Shown here: positions 33,987 to 43,250 of the stretch, in pieces | Position numbering within the stretch: position 1 is the first letter of the stretch | Layout of the letters: every line of letters begins with the position of its first letter | Source of the DNA: Eutrophocola sp964629325 | GTDB taxonomy: Bacteria; Pseudomonadota; Gammaproteobacteria; Pseudomonadales; Pseudohongiellaceae | Direction of reading: 5' to 3' | Length of the DNA: 64,000 bases | NCBI GenBank assembly: GCA_964629325.1 | Contig: CAZVSC010000008.1 | Location: 7,999 to 71,998, forward strand | Position numbers and translations under genes: made by a program | Notes under the pieces: generated by a model | Database searches by the model: none | What the model saw: the letters and a program-made list of their open reading frames with translations, nothing else | What the model was told of the DNA's origin: nothing

Positions 33987-35133
33987 TCTGATATTTTTTG
34001 CGCTTCTGTTTTCAGTGGCGACTTTCTCGGTCGCCCAGCCCTCCCTGGATTACGTCACCGGCAAGGCCCTGTTTGAAAAACAGTGGGTGTTCGCGCCGGC
34101 TTCCACCGGTGCCAGCGACGGCCTCGGTCCCTATTTCAATGCCCGTTCCTGCAACCAGTGTCACCCCGGCGGCGGCAGGGGCGATGCCGACGTTTCGCGC
34201 ACGATACACATCAACGACGGGGTTTACGGCGAGCAGTTGCAGAAGTTCACGCGCCCGGGGGTGCCGGCGGAAGCAGCTGTCAGCGTCACCTGGTCCGACC
34301 CGCGTATAACCGGGGCACTACGCTCCGTTTCCGTGGCGATAACCGATTTGCATTACGGTCCGCTGGCCAGTAATGACCTTTCATTGCGTATCGCGCCATC
34401 GCTGGCAGGCCTGGGCCTGCTGGAAACCATCCCTGAGAGCATGCTCGAGCAACTGGCTGATCCCGACGACGCCGATGGCAACGGCATTTCAGGCAGGCTG
34501 CCGCGATTACTGGATGGACGCATCGGCCGTTTCGGCTGGAAGGCCTCGCAACCGGACCTGCGCGAACAGGCGGGCAGGGCGCTCAGTCTTGACCTTGGTC
34601 TGGGTAACCCGGTGCGGCATTCCGCTCACGGTGACTGCACGCCCGCGCAGGTGGCTTGCCTGGCCGCACCCGCCGGCGCCGGCGGCGACAGCCTCGAGGT
34701 GAGCGAGCAGGTGCTGGAGCTCTTGTTGACCTACATCAGGGCATTGCCGGCCCCGGTTCCGGCAGACTACACCGCTGAAAGCATTCAGCGCGGCGCGGGT
34801 CTCTTTGCAGAAGCGGGCTGTGCGGAATGCCATGTGCCCGAGTTCGAGGTGGATGGCAGCATCGTGACCCCGTACACGGACCTGTTGCTCCATGACATGG
34901 GCCCCGGCCTGGCGGACAATCTGGCGGAAGGCGCGGCGGCGGGTAACGAGTGGCGCACGCCGCCATTGTGGGGCCTGGACCGCACCGGGGGCTACCTGCA
35001 TGACGGCAGGGCGCGCAACCTGCAAGAGGCAATCCTCTGGCATGACGGCGAAGCCGCCCCGGCCAGACAGGCTTACCTGGACCTTAACGGGGCTGAACGA
35101 GGTGATGTCATCACCTTCCTCGATGGTCTATAA
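33961..35133 (+). CDS. Di-heme oxidoreductase (thiol oxidoreductase-like, DHOR/DUF1111)
   Basis: 390 residues from a TTG at 33961, inside the end of the imelysin gene; the frame has no ATG near the signal peptide, so the start is not sure. An N-terminal signal peptide (about 1-25, ending in SVAQP) precedes two heme motifs, CNQCH at 64-68 and CAECH at 287-291, as in the di-heme family of imelysin clusters. Such proteins are periplasmic cytochromes; the electron partner is unknown. In Pseudomonas the same trio imelysin-DHOR-imelysin followed by DUF1513 is found, so the order here is conserved. A Fur-box-like palindrome begins directly after its stop. Confidence 0.85.
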
Positions 35134-35148
35134 TGAGAACCGTTCTCA
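35129..35148 (+). promoter_or_regulatory. Fur-box-like palindrome with overlapping -10
   Basis: TGAGAACCGTTCTCA (35134-35148) is a perfect inverted repeat with 7-base arms around a C and agrees with the TGAGAA-type half sites of Fur operators. A TATAAT -10 hexamer (35129-35134) overlaps it, and the next start is at 35165. This suggests iron-controlled initiation inside the cluster, ahead of the second imelysin. The -35 element is weak. Confidence 0.7.
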
Positions 35149-35164
35149 ATTAGAATTATTTACC

Positions 35165-36241
35165 ATGACACGATTCCTCTGCCTTCTGATCACCGGGCTG
35201 ACCTCTGTGCCCCTTGCTGCCCAGGATGCCGGCCAACCCTCTGACGACTTCAACGCGGTCAACCTGGCCGTGGCCGACCACCAGGTGATTCCCGCCTATG
35301 CCGTTTTCGCCAGTGCCGCTACCGGACTTGCCGAGGCGGCAGCCCGCTTCTGCCAGGCGCCGGATGCGGTCACCCTCACCACTTTCCAGGCGGGTTACCA
35401 CGCCAGCCTTGATGCCTGGGAGAGCGTGCAGCACATCCAGTTCGGGCCCATCACCTATTTCAACTGGAATTTCCGGGTACATTACTGGCCGGACGAAAAA
35501 GGCACCGGCGCGCGTCAGCTCGATACATTGATAGCGGGACAGGATCCCGCTGTGCTGGCCCCGGAAAGTTTTGCCCGGGAAAGTGTCGGCGTGCAGGGGT
35601 TTCCCGCCCTGGAGCGCCTGTTGTTCGAAGACGACAGCCTGGCAGCACTGCAGTCAGACCCGTTCCGCTGCCAGGTGGCCCAGGCCATTGCCCGCAATAT
35701 CGATGAAATTGCCACCGGTGTGCATACGCGTTGGGTCGATGAATTCCGGGCTACGGTCGCCAATGCAGACGACCGCGGATTCTTCGAAAGCAGCGAAGAT
35801 GCCACCATCGATTTCCTGAAGGCCCAGGTCGAAACCGTGCGCCGCATCCAGCAGCAGAAACTGGAAGAGGTGATCGGTGAGACCTCCAGCCAGGCCCGCG
35901 TCCGCCGCGCCGAATCCTGGCGCTCGGCCCGCTCCCTGAGAAACCTCAGGCTCAATGTGCAGGCGCTGGAGGAGTTGTTTAACGGCAGCGAAAACCAGGA
36001 CGTTGCCCTGAGTGCCGTCCTGTATCCGGAAGACGTGGCAGCGATCAGTGCCCGCTTTGCGGAACTTGACGACTCCTTCAACGGGTTGCCCGATGCTTTC
36101 GACACGGCACTGGCGGCAGAGGGCGGTCACGCCCGCCTGCTCGCCGTCGCCGCCGGTCTTGATGCCCTGTTCGAGGCCTTCGAGGCCAGCCTGAAAAACA
36201 CCGACCTTTATCTAGGCTTCAATTCGCTGGATGGGGACTGA
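35165..36241 (+). CDS. Imelysin family protein, second (no intact GxHxxE motif)
   Basis: 358 residues from ATG 35165. A signal peptide (about 1-19, ending in PLAAQ) leads to a helical imelysin-like body with FQAGYHASLDAWESVQHIQFGPITYFNWNFRVHYWPDEKGTGARQL, the shared core of the family. The GxHxxE motif is replaced by GFPALE at residues 145-150, with Pro in place of the metal-site His, as in the second imelysin of the Pseudomonas clusters. Likely a binding protein rather than an enzyme. A Fur-box-like site lies just upstream. DUF1513 follows after 2 bases. Confidence 0.85.
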   Translation: MTRFLCLLITGLTSVPLAAQDAGQPSDDFNAVNLAVADHQVIPAYAVFASAATGLAEAAARFCQAPDAVTLTTFQAGYHASLDAWESVQHIQFGPITYFNWNFRVHYWPDEKGTGARQLDTLIAGQDPAVLAPESFARESVGVQGFPALERLLFEDDSLAALQSDPFRCQVAQAIARNIDEIATGVHTRWVDEFRATVANADDRGFFESSEDATIDFLKAQVETVRRIQQQKLEEVIGETSSQARVRRAESWRSARSLRNLRLNVQALEELFNGSENQDVALSAVLYPEDVAAISARFAELDDSFNGLPDAFDTALAAEGGHARLLAVAAGLDALFEAFEASLKNTDLYLGFNSLDGD

Positions 36242-36243
36242 TC

Positions 36244-37425
36244 ATGGAGCGGACATTGTCCACCAGCCTTGCTCCTGACCGGGGCGGAAACCTGAAGCGT
36301 CGACACTTTCTCGCTCTCACAACCGGGCTGCTCGCCGCGCCGGCTTTTGCCGTCAGCACGGCCCGGGAAACGCCGTTGTTTCTCAGTGCGGCGTCCGATG
36401 CCGACGACCGGCACTGGGTGATCGGGTTCCGTCAGTCGAACGGTCTGGTCAGCCAGGTATTCAAGCATGCCCTGCCGTCCCGGGCCCACTACATCGCGAT
36501 TCATGAAGGGTTGGGCATTTATGTCGTGCTCGCCCGCCGTCCGGGCCGCTACCTCTGGGTTGGGGACATCGACACCGGCGCCAGGTTGGCGGAGATCACC
36601 GTTCCCATGGACCGCCATCTGTATGGCCACGGCGTGTTCACGACAGCGGGTGATCGTTTCTATACCAGCGAAAATGCCTGGCAGTTCATCAACGGTGACA
36701 GCGGCCGCATCGTCGCCTGGGATGTGGTGCGCGACGGTGACAGTATCACCATGACCCGCAGCCTGGAGTTTCCCAGTTACGGAGTAGGCCCCCATGAACT
36801 TCTGCTGAAGCAGCAGGCGGGTGTTCTCGTCATCGCCAATGGCGGCATCCGGACATCGCCTGAGCAGCCTCGGGCCAAGCTGAATATCGACTCCATGCAG
36901 CCCTCACTCGCCTATATCGATGCCGGCAACGGCCAGCTGCTCGAACAGCACACCCTCGATTCGGACTGGCACAAGGCCAGCATTCGCCACATCGATCTCA
37001 ATGCCGCTGGGCAAGTGGTCATGGGCATGCAGTACGAGGGAGAGCCGTTCGAGCGCGCACCACTGATCGCCACGCATACCCAGGGCCAACCCCTGACGCC
37101 GCTATGGGCGCCCGAACCACAGCAGGGCCAGATGTCACAGTATGTCGGCTCTATTCGCTATGATGCTTCGGGCGATTATTTCGCCGCCACCTGTCCGCGA
37201 GGCAACCTGATCACCCTCTGGCATGCACGCAGCGGTGAGATGGTGCGTTCCCTGCGCTCACGCGACGGTTGCGGTATCTGTGCCGTGGAAAACGGCTTCC
37301 TGTATACCGCGGGTACCGGTCGTATCAGCCATTACGACCCGTTGCATGACGCGGTCACTGAACTCGACAGTGCTGCTACCGGCAGCGTGTTCTGGGACAA
37401 CCATCTGAGTACGAGGCGAGCGTGA
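36244..37425 (+). CDS. DUF1513 family exported protein
   Basis: 393 residues. A Tat-like signal with twin arginine (KRRHFLALTTGLLAAP, about residues 18-33) precedes a beta-propeller-like domain with repeated blade-like strands (for example DTGARLAEITVPMDRHLYGHGVFTTAGDRFY and YFAATCPRGNLITLWHARSGEMVRSL). DUF1513 always travels with imelysin and DHOR genes in pseudomonads and related bacteria. The role is not known; a periplasmic scaffold or redox partner in iron acquisition is a guess. Its stop overlaps the start of the next gene (TGATG). Confidence 0.85.
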   Translation: MERTLSTSLAPDRGGNLKRRHFLALTTGLLAAPAFAVSTARETPLFLSAASDADDRHWVIGFRQSNGLVSQVFKHALPSRAHYIAIHEGLGIYVVLARRPGRYLWVGDIDTGARLAEITVPMDRHLYGHGVFTTAGDRFYTSENAWQFINGDSGRIVAWDVVRDGDSITMTRSLEFPSYGVGPHELLLKQQAGVLVIANGGIRTSPEQPRAKLNIDSMQPSLAYIDAGNGQLLEQHTLDSDWHKASIRHIDLNAAGQVVMGMQYEGEPFERAPLIATHTQGQPLTPLWAPEPQQGQMSQYVGSIRYDASGDYFAATCPRGNLITLWHARSGEMVRSLRSRDGCGICAVENGFLYTAGTGRISHYDPLHDAVTELDSAATGSVFWDNHLSTRRA

Positions 37426-38570
37426 TGCGGTACATTCGGTTCCTGCTTACGACACTGATCCTGCCCGCTTTCGCCGTGGCGCAGGATGATCCGTTATACC
37501 AGCAGAAACTCGTTGATCTGGGCACCGCCCTGTTTTTCGACGTGACCCTGTCACGCGACAAGACCCAGAGCTGCGCCTCCTGTCATGACCCCGCGCAGGC
37601 CTTCATGGACTGGCGCGGCAGCCCGGTCGGGCGCGCCGCTTCCGTCGGCAATGACATGAAGTCACTGGGTGACCGCAACGCCCCGACGCTGGCCTATGCG
37701 GCACTGACACCGGTGTTTCACCGCAACGAGGACGGCGACTACGTTGGCGGCATGTTCTGGGATGGCCGCGAGCCCGACCTCGAAGGCCAGGCTGGCGGTC
37801 CCTTTCTCAATCCTATCGAGATGCAGATGGCATCGAAAGCCGCCGTGGTGGAGCGTTTGCAGGAACACACGCTGTTTCCTGCCGCCTTTAAGGAGCTGTG
37901 GGGCGATGATATCTTCGAGGATGTCGATGTCGCCTACAGGCGCATGACGGAAGCCATTGCCGCACTCGAGCGAACCGAATTCTTCTCGCCGTTCGATTCC
38001 AAGTACGACCGCTACCTGCGCGGTGAGTATGAGCCCACTGTAGAGGAAGAACTGGGCATGACCCTGTTCTTCTCCCCACAGTTCACCAATTGCAACCAGT
38101 GTCACCAGCTCAAGCCGTTTGCCGAAAGTGAAGGGGAGCTGTTCACGAACTACAAGTACTTCAATGTCGCCACGCCGGTGAATGTGGCGCTGCGCAAGGC
38201 CAACGGGCTGGGTCCCGATCATCTCGATTACGGCCTGCTGGAAAACCCGCAGGTGGACGACCCGGCGCAGGCCGGCAAGTTCAAGACACCGACATTGCGC
38301 AACGTGGCCATGACGGCCCCCTACATGCATAACGGCGTGTTTCCGGATCTGGAAACCGTGGTGCGTTTCTACAACAAGTTCAATGTGCGCGGGCCTGCCC
38401 GCGACATCAATCCCGATACCGGCGAGCCCTGGGGCGAGCCCGAGATCGCGGACAATATCGACTGGGAAAAGCTGGAGTCGGCGCCCGCCCTGGATGAGCG
38501 TCGCATCAAGGCCCTGGTCGCCTTCATGAGAATGTTGACTGACCGGCGTTACGAGCACCTGATGCCCTGA
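37425..38570 (+). CDS. MauG/CcpA-type di-heme cytochrome c peroxidase family protein
   Basis: 381 residues from ATG 37425 (a GTG one codon upstream also opens). A signal peptide (about 1-20, ending in FAVAQ) precedes heme motifs CASCH (50-54) and CNQCH (223-227). The body has SRDKTQSCASCH, GDRNAPTLAYA, FWDGRE, NPIEMQM, and the C-terminal GKFKTPTLRNVAMTAPYMHNGVF motif with conserved Met ligand region. These are periplasmic di-heme enzymes that reduce peroxide or oxidise cofactors of partner proteins. It extends the imelysin-DHOR-imelysin-DUF1513 run with a further heme enzyme. Confidence 0.88.
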   Translation: MRYIRFLLTTLILPAFAVAQDDPLYQQKLVDLGTALFFDVTLSRDKTQSCASCHDPAQAFMDWRGSPVGRAASVGNDMKSLGDRNAPTLAYAALTPVFHRNEDGDYVGGMFWDGREPDLEGQAGGPFLNPIEMQMASKAAVVERLQEHTLFPAAFKELWGDDIFEDVDVAYRRMTEAIAALERTEFFSPFDSKYDRYLRGEYEPTVEEELGMTLFFSPQFTNCNQCHQLKPFAESEGELFTNYKYFNVATPVNVALRKANGLGPDHLDYGLLENPQVDDPAQAGKFKTPTLRNVAMTAPYMHNGVFPDLETVVRFYNKFNVRGPARDINPDTGEPWGEPEIADNIDWEKLESAPALDERRIKALVAFMRMLTDRRYEHLMP

Positions 38571-38723
38571 GCATGCCGCTTCATTGGCGACGGTCGATTA
38601 TTCAAGCAGAGTCACCATCCTGTCCTCCTGCAGTCTGGACGGCACCGGGTTTGCCGGTTATCCTGCCCAACGCCGTATCATTAAAACAACAAGATTCAAT
38701 ACCGCCATGAGGGAGAAGCACCC

Positions 38724-39467
38724 ATGAGCACGGTCGTTTCGGCTCCACCCGTCGCCTCCGCGACATTCCGGCCATCCTTTTTCTTCTGGATGACGCTGCT
38801 GATGGCATTCTTCGTCTTCGGCGGCTTCGGCATGACCTACTTTTTCCCGCTGGCGACCGGCACCTTTCCGCCGGCACCGCCGGTCGTGCATCTGCACGGG
38901 TTCGTCTACTCCACCTGGATGATCCTGCTGGTGGTACAGGCGGGACTGGTGAACGTGCGCAATGTCAGGCTGCACCGCAGCCTGGGGATGTACGCCATCG
39001 CCCATGCCATGGCCGTCATCCTGATGGGTTGCCTGATCACCATCCTGGGCGCTTCCGGGATTACATCGCCGAAAGGACCGAACCATGGCATCTTTCTTGG
39101 TTACATGGCAGTCACCGGTTTCGGTCTCCTGTTCACCCTGGCCATCCGCAACAGGGGCAACCATGACGTTCACCGTCGGCTCATCCTGTTTGCCATGTTG
39201 CCGATTCTGCCGCCGGGCATCCACCGCCTCTACATGGTGCCGTTCGGGATCACGTACTTCCCGTTGGTGCCGATGTACATCACACTCGACCTGATGGCGC
39301 TCGCCATCATCGTGCAGGAGTGGCGTGCCTCAGGCGCAATCAACAAGTACACCTGGACAGGTGTCGGCTGGCTCCTGTTCCAGCAGGTGTTCCACGCCAC
39401 CTTCGGCATGTCGGAGGTCTCCGGGGTCGTTAACCAGTGGATTGGTTCGCTGGCGTATTACCGGTGA
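38724..39467 (+). CDS. Seven-helix membrane protein, unknown (His-rich, DUF2306-like)
   Basis: 247 residues with about seven predicted transmembrane helices and a short cytoplasmic start. Conserved-looking residues lie in a HLHGFVYSTW segment at the start of one helix and a RLHRSLGMYAI segment in the next, as in cytochrome b-like and DUF2306 membrane proteins. The histidines could hold a heme, though this is not shown. It stands alone with a GGGAG ribosome site, 153 bases after the peroxidase gene, and ends back-to-back with the convergent methyltransferase gene. Confidence 0.6.
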   Translation: MSTVVSAPPVASATFRPSFFFWMTLLMAFFVFGGFGMTYFFPLATGTFPPAPPVVHLHGFVYSTWMILLVVQAGLVNVRNVRLHRSLGMYAIAHAMAVILMGCLITILGASGITSPKGPNHGIFLGYMAVTGFGLLFTLAIRNRGNHDVHRRLILFAMLPILPPGIHRLYMVPFGITYFPLVPMYITLDLMALAIIVQEWRASGAINKYTWTGVGWLLFQQVFHATFGMSEVSGVVNQWIGSLAYYR

Positions 39468-40376
39468 TCAAGCAGGCAGGGTATAGCGGGCAATTTTGAG
39501 CCCCTTGTCAGGATCGTTTTCCTCGAACGCCGTCGCCACCGGCAGCCATTCCCCGAACCGGGCGTCGGGCAATTCTTTGGCAAAGATTTCCAGCAAAAAG
39601 TCCCTGCCCAGGAACGGGCTGTTCAACGCCGCGATGACGGTCGCATCGGGGTTGCACAGTTTTGGTAATCGTTTCACCACGCTCTTGTAATCGCGCTCGG
39701 CGTCGAAGCTGCCTTTCTGCCGTGCTGGCGGATCGATGATGACCAGGTCGTAGCGGCCGAACTGCTTTAGCTTGCCCCAGGAAGTGAACAGGTTGTGCGG
39801 CACGTTGTGTATGCAGGCCATGTCCTGGCCGTTAAGCTGGTGGTTGCGCATGCCCCATTCGATGCTGGGCCTGGACATATCCACGTTGGTGACGCTCATG
39901 GCGCCGCCGGCCAGTGCCGCTACGGACAGGGCGCAGGTATAAGCGAACAGGTTGAGGACGTTCCTGCCTTCACTGTTGGCCAACAGCCACTCCCGCATCG
40001 GGCCCATGTCGAGGAACAGGCCCGCATTCTGCCGCCGTCCGGGATTCACCTCGAAACGCAGGCCCTCGGACCGCACGATGACGCGTCCGGGGTCCGGGCC
40101 ATGCAGGGTTTCCGCGGGTGACTGGTCGACATGACGATGCTGCAGCACGATGCTTCCCACCTGGTTGTTTACATCGGCTTCGAGGATCTGCTGTTTCAGG
40201 GTTTCCGGATTGTCATGGGGCTGCCAGGCGGAGATGAGCGCCACGGGACCGAACCAGTCCAAGCACAGGTGTTCGAATCCCGGGTAGCAGTGTCCGCGGC
40301 CATGAAAAATCCGCCGCGCTTCGGGTTGCTCGGTGGCAAAAAACAGCTGCAGTTTTTCCGCCAGTACATCAGGCAT
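39468..40376 (-). CDS. Class I SAM-dependent methyltransferase (RlmI/RlmK-like)
   Basis: 302 residues. The sequence FEVNPGRRQNAGLFLDMGPMREWLLAN ... VLNLFAYTCALSVAAL is the SAM-binding core of the COG1092 family, with a later DPPARQKGSF catalytic-type loop (VIIDPPAR) and the LNSPFL strand. Family members methylate 23S rRNA cytosine or guanine. It lacks the long N-terminal PUA/THUMP part of RlmI, so the target is uncertain. It is convergent with the membrane protein and divergent from the AstE/AspA gene. It is similar in layout to the C-terminal half of the RlmKL in this window. Confidence 0.85.
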   Translation of the reverse strand: MPDVLAEKLQLFFATEQPEARRIFHGRGHCYPGFEHLCLDWFGPVALISAWQPHDNPETLKQQILEADVNNQVGSIVLQHRHVDQSPAETLHGPDPGRVIVRSEGLRFEVNPGRRQNAGLFLDMGPMREWLLANSEGRNVLNLFAYTCALSVAALAGGAMSVTNVDMSRPSIEWGMRNHQLNGQDMACIHNVPHNLFTSWGKLKQFGRYDLVIIDPPARQKGSFDAERDYKSVVKRLPKLCNPDATVIAALNSPFLGRDFLLEIFAKELPDARFGEWLPVATAFEENDPDKGLKIARYTLPA

Positions 40377-40455
40377 AATCAGTCCATGTCGGAACAGGAA
40401 GCAAGAGAGTATTTAAAGGGATAAGATGGGCCAAGACAAATCAGGACTGCAATGA

Positions 40456-41478
40456 ATGACTGACGGAGACATCCAGAAACTGGAAATTGCCGGGGAAACC
40501 ATCAGGCCCGGGACCCGCAAGCGCATCGAGATCAGCTGCGCCAAGCTCCACGATTACACGGAAATGGTGATTCCCGTGGAAGTGGTGCGTGGCAGGCGCC
40601 CTGGTCCAACGCTGTTCGTCTCGGCGGCCATCCATGGCGATGAAATCAATGGGGTGGAGATCATCAAGCGCCTGCTCGCGCGCAAGGTGGTGAACCGCAA
40701 GACCCTGTGCGGCACCCTCATTGCCGTGCCTATCGTCAACGTTTTCGGATTCAACAGCCATTCCCGCTACCTGCCTGACCGGCGCGATCTCAACCGCTGC
40801 TTCCCCGGTTCGGAAAACGGTTCCCTGGCCTCGCAGGTAGCCCACGTTTTCATGACCGAGATCGTCAGCAAGTGTACGCACGGCATAGACCTGCATACCG
40901 GTGCCATCCACCGCAGCAACCTGCCGCAGATCCGTGCCCACCTGGACAACGAAGAAACCACGGCGCTGGCCAGGGCCTTCGGTGTGCCGGTGGTACTGAA
41001 TTCCTCCATCAGGGATGGCTCACTCAGGCAGGCCGCCGAGGAAAAAGGCATTCCCATGCTGCTGTTCGAAGGCGGGGAGGCCCTGCGTTTCGATGAAAAG
41101 GTCATCCGCACCGGCCTGCGTGGCGTTCTCAACGTGATGGGTGAAATCGGTATGCTGGCCCAGCGCAAGGTGATGGCGCTTGGGCAGGAAAAGGAAGTCT
41201 TCATTGCCCGTTCCAGCCACTGGGTGAGGGCGCCGCACAGCGGTGCGTTGAGGACGCGCAGGGGCCTGGGTGCACGTGTCGATGAGGGGGAGCTGCTGGG
41301 GCTGCTGTCTGATCCCTACGGTGACTCCTCGGTACGGGTCTGCGCCAACAAGGAAGGCATCATTGTCGGCATTACCATGATCCCCCTGGTAAATCAGGGC
41401 GATGCCCTGTTCCATATCGCTACATTCGACGACACGGAGGCGGTAGAGGAATACGTTGAGGAATGGGAGGAGCGCTGA
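40456..41478 (+). CDS. Succinylglutamate desuccinylase/aspartoacylase family protein
   Basis: 340 residues. The zinc-carboxypeptidase-like motif HGDE (residues 60-63, AAIHGDEINGV), the RYLPDRRDLNRCFPG segment and the HTGAIHR histidine form the M14/AspA metal site. The C-terminal beta domain has VRAPHSGALRTRRGLGARV and EGIIVGITMIPLVNQGDALF. Such enzymes cleave N-acyl amino acids or, in the group found with RimK, act in an unclear ribosome-related role. No rimK or RimK-like gene is seen nearby. The product of the reaction is not determined. Confidence 0.85.
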   Translation: MTDGDIQKLEIAGETIRPGTRKRIEISCAKLHDYTEMVIPVEVVRGRRPGPTLFVSAAIHGDEINGVEIIKRLLARKVVNRKTLCGTLIAVPIVNVFGFNSHSRYLPDRRDLNRCFPGSENGSLASQVAHVFMTEIVSKCTHGIDLHTGAIHRSNLPQIRAHLDNEETTALARAFGVPVVLNSSIRDGSLRQAAEEKGIPMLLFEGGEALRFDEKVIRTGLRGVLNVMGEIGMLAQRKVMALGQEKEVFIARSSHWVRAPHSGALRTRRGLGARVDEGELLGLLSDPYGDSSVRVCANKEGIIVGITMIPLVNQGDALFHIATFDDTEAVEEYVEEWEER

Positions 41479-41502
41479 AACGCGGCTCAGGACTACGCGT
41501 GC

Positions 41503-42159
41503 TTACTCATCTTCGTGGGTGTAGTGCTGCACGCCGATTTTGATGCGGTCGCGGCCCTGGGCCAGGCGGTGATTGTTGGTGTCGCGCAGGGAGTACACGC
41601 AGCCGCAGTATTCCTGCTGGTAGAACCCCTCACGCTTGCTGATCTCGATCATGCGCTGTGCGCCACCGCCCTTACGCCAGTTGTAATCCCAGTACACCAT
41701 GTTGTCGTAGCGTGACGCGGCTCGCCTGCCGCAATCGTTGATCTGCTCCATGTTCTTCCAGCGCGAGATGCCGAGCGAGGATGAGATCGCCGGGAAGCCG
41801 TGTTCCTCGGCATACAGTGCCGTGCGCTCGAAGCGCATGTCGAAGCACTTGGTACAGCGCTCACCGCGTTCCGGTTCCCACTCAAGGCCTTTCACGCGTT
41901 CGAACCAGTTGTCGGTATCATAGTCGGCGTCGATGAACTCGATGCCGTGCTGTTCGGCGAAGCGAATGTTCTCTTCCTTGCGTAGCAGGTATTCCCGTTT
42001 CGGATGGATGTTCGGGTTGTAAAAAAAGATGCTGTATTCGATGCCGGAGGCATGGATGGCTTCCATGACCTCGCCGGAGCAGGGCGCGCAGCAGGAATGC
42101 AGCAGCAGCTTGTCTGCACCGTCGGGCAATTCGAGTTTTGGCCTGTCTGTCGGGTTCAT
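41503..42159 (-). CDS. queH: Epoxyqueuosine reductase QueH
   Basis: 218 residues from the inner ATG 42159 (an ATG 11 codons upstream is weaker). It catalyses the last step of queuosine formation, reducing epoxyqueuosine in tRNA. The HSCCAPCS motif near residue 22, the GERCTKCFDMRFERTA segment and the YCGCVYSLRD ending give the four conserved cysteine pairs of the DUF208/QueH family. It is an alternative to QueG. The gene is alone and convergent with the AstE/AspA gene. Confidence 0.93.
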   Translation of the reverse strand: MNPTDRPKLELPDGADKLLLHSCCAPCSGEVMEAIHASGIEYSIFFYNPNIHPKREYLLRKEENIRFAEQHGIEFIDADYDTDNWFERVKGLEWEPERGERCTKCFDMRFERTALYAEEHGFPAISSSLGISRWKNMEQINDCGRRAASRYDNMVYWDYNWRKGGGAQRMIEISKREGFYQQEYCGCVYSLRDTNNHRLAQGRDRIKIGVQHYTHEDE

Positions 42160-42232
42160 GGTTATCCTTTGCCGGGGCCGCAAAGCTATCATATTACGGG
42201 GGCCAATTCATCCCGGCAGTATGGATGCTTGT

Positions 42233-43138
42233 TCATTCCTGCGGCGCCAGCATGCCCCGGGCTGACTCGTAGATGGATGCAAGAATAGGCGGCCCCTTGC
42301 TGAGCTGCCGGTCCAGGGACAGTGCGTAAAACTGCTCCCGCACATGAGTTGTCCTGCCCACCACGCCCACATGGTAGTGCTGGCAAATTTCCTTCTCGAT
42401 TATGCTGGGCATGAAGAATGCGCCGGCACCGCCTTCGCCAAATGCCTTGAGCAAGGCGCTGTCATCAAATTCGCCAACCACATTCGGTCTCACACCTTCG
42501 GACATGAACCATTGGTCGAGAGCGGGCCGGATCGTACTGTTGTTCGTCGGCAGCAGGACCGGAGCCTGGTCAAGACTGGCGGGGAATCCGTTGCGCAGCT
42601 TCTTGGCAATTTGAGGTTTTGCAAAGCAGGTAATCGGGCTTTCGCCAATCTTGTGGTTGTAGGCTTTTATGCTGTACGCGGTGGTTACCGGCATGTCGCT
42701 AATCACCAGGTCAAGTTCGCGAATCGCCAGTTTGGCGATGAGCTGATCGAAGCTTCCCTCGCGGCAGGTAATGCTTATGCTGTCATCTTCCATGGCAGGC
42801 TCAAGAATCTTGCACGCTATTATCTTGGGAATGCCGTCCATGACGCCGACATTGAAGGCGCTCTGCAGGTAGCTTCTGGATCCCCTCAGGAACTCAGTCA
42901 GTTCCTCGCCCAGGCTGAATATTTCATCGGCGTAAGTGAAGACAATTTTTCCCTTATTGGTAAGAACCAGTCTCCTGCCCTGTCGTTCCAGCAGTTTTTC
43001 ACCGATAGTGTCTTCAAGCAGCGATATCTGGCCGCTTATAGTCTGGGGTGTGATGTGCAGGGTCTCGCTGGCATTGGCAATACTGCCGGTTTTTGCCACG
43101 GCCCAGAAGTAGTTCAGGTGTTTGTAGTTGATGTTCAC
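42233..43138 (-). CDS. nhaR: LysR-type regulator NhaR
   Basis: 301 residues. The start NYKHLNYFWAVAKTGSIANASETLHITPQTISGQISLLE is the winged helix of NhaR, with the family-typical TPQT and LSLLED pattern, followed by a periplasmic-binding-like effector domain. NhaR of E. coli activates the sodium/proton antiporter nhaA and is affected by sodium. No antiporter gene is in the window. It is divergent from the HPF/RaiA-like gene. TTCGAA-rich sequences lie between them and again upstream of the gene at 43778, possible operators. Confidence 0.88.
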   Translation of the reverse strand: MNINYKHLNYFWAVAKTGSIANASETLHITPQTISGQISLLEDTIGEKLLERQGRRLVLTNKGKIVFTYADEIFSLGEELTEFLRGSRSYLQSAFNVGVMDGIPKIIACKILEPAMEDDSISITCREGSFDQLIAKLAIRELDLVISDMPVTTAYSIKAYNHKIGESPITCFAKPQIAKKLRNGFPASLDQAPVLLPTNNSTIRPALDQWFMSEGVRPNVVGEFDDSALLKAFGEGGAGAFFMPSIIEKEICQHYHVGVVGRTTHVREQFYALSLDRQLSKGPPILASIYESARGMLAPQE

Positions 43139-43151
43139 GGGCTGCCTCTCA

Positions 43152-43195
43152 GTTCGAAAAATTCGAATTATTCATATATAAAATACGAATTTTGC
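43152..43195. promoter_or_regulatory. TTCGAA-rich region upstream of nhaR and the HPF-like gene (copy 1)
   Basis: Begins GTTCGAAAAATTCGAA and ends ATACGAATTTTGC, close to the nhaR start. A related arrangement, GTTCGAAAAA then ATTCGAATTTT, recurs at 43681-43729. LysR-type operators often have such TTCGAA-like dyads. Candidate shared operator, not tested. Confidence 0.5.
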
Positions 43196-43250
43196 GATAA
43201 ATCGGATTAGTCTAGGATTCACTCATGTTCAACATCCGGAGAAAAAAGAC

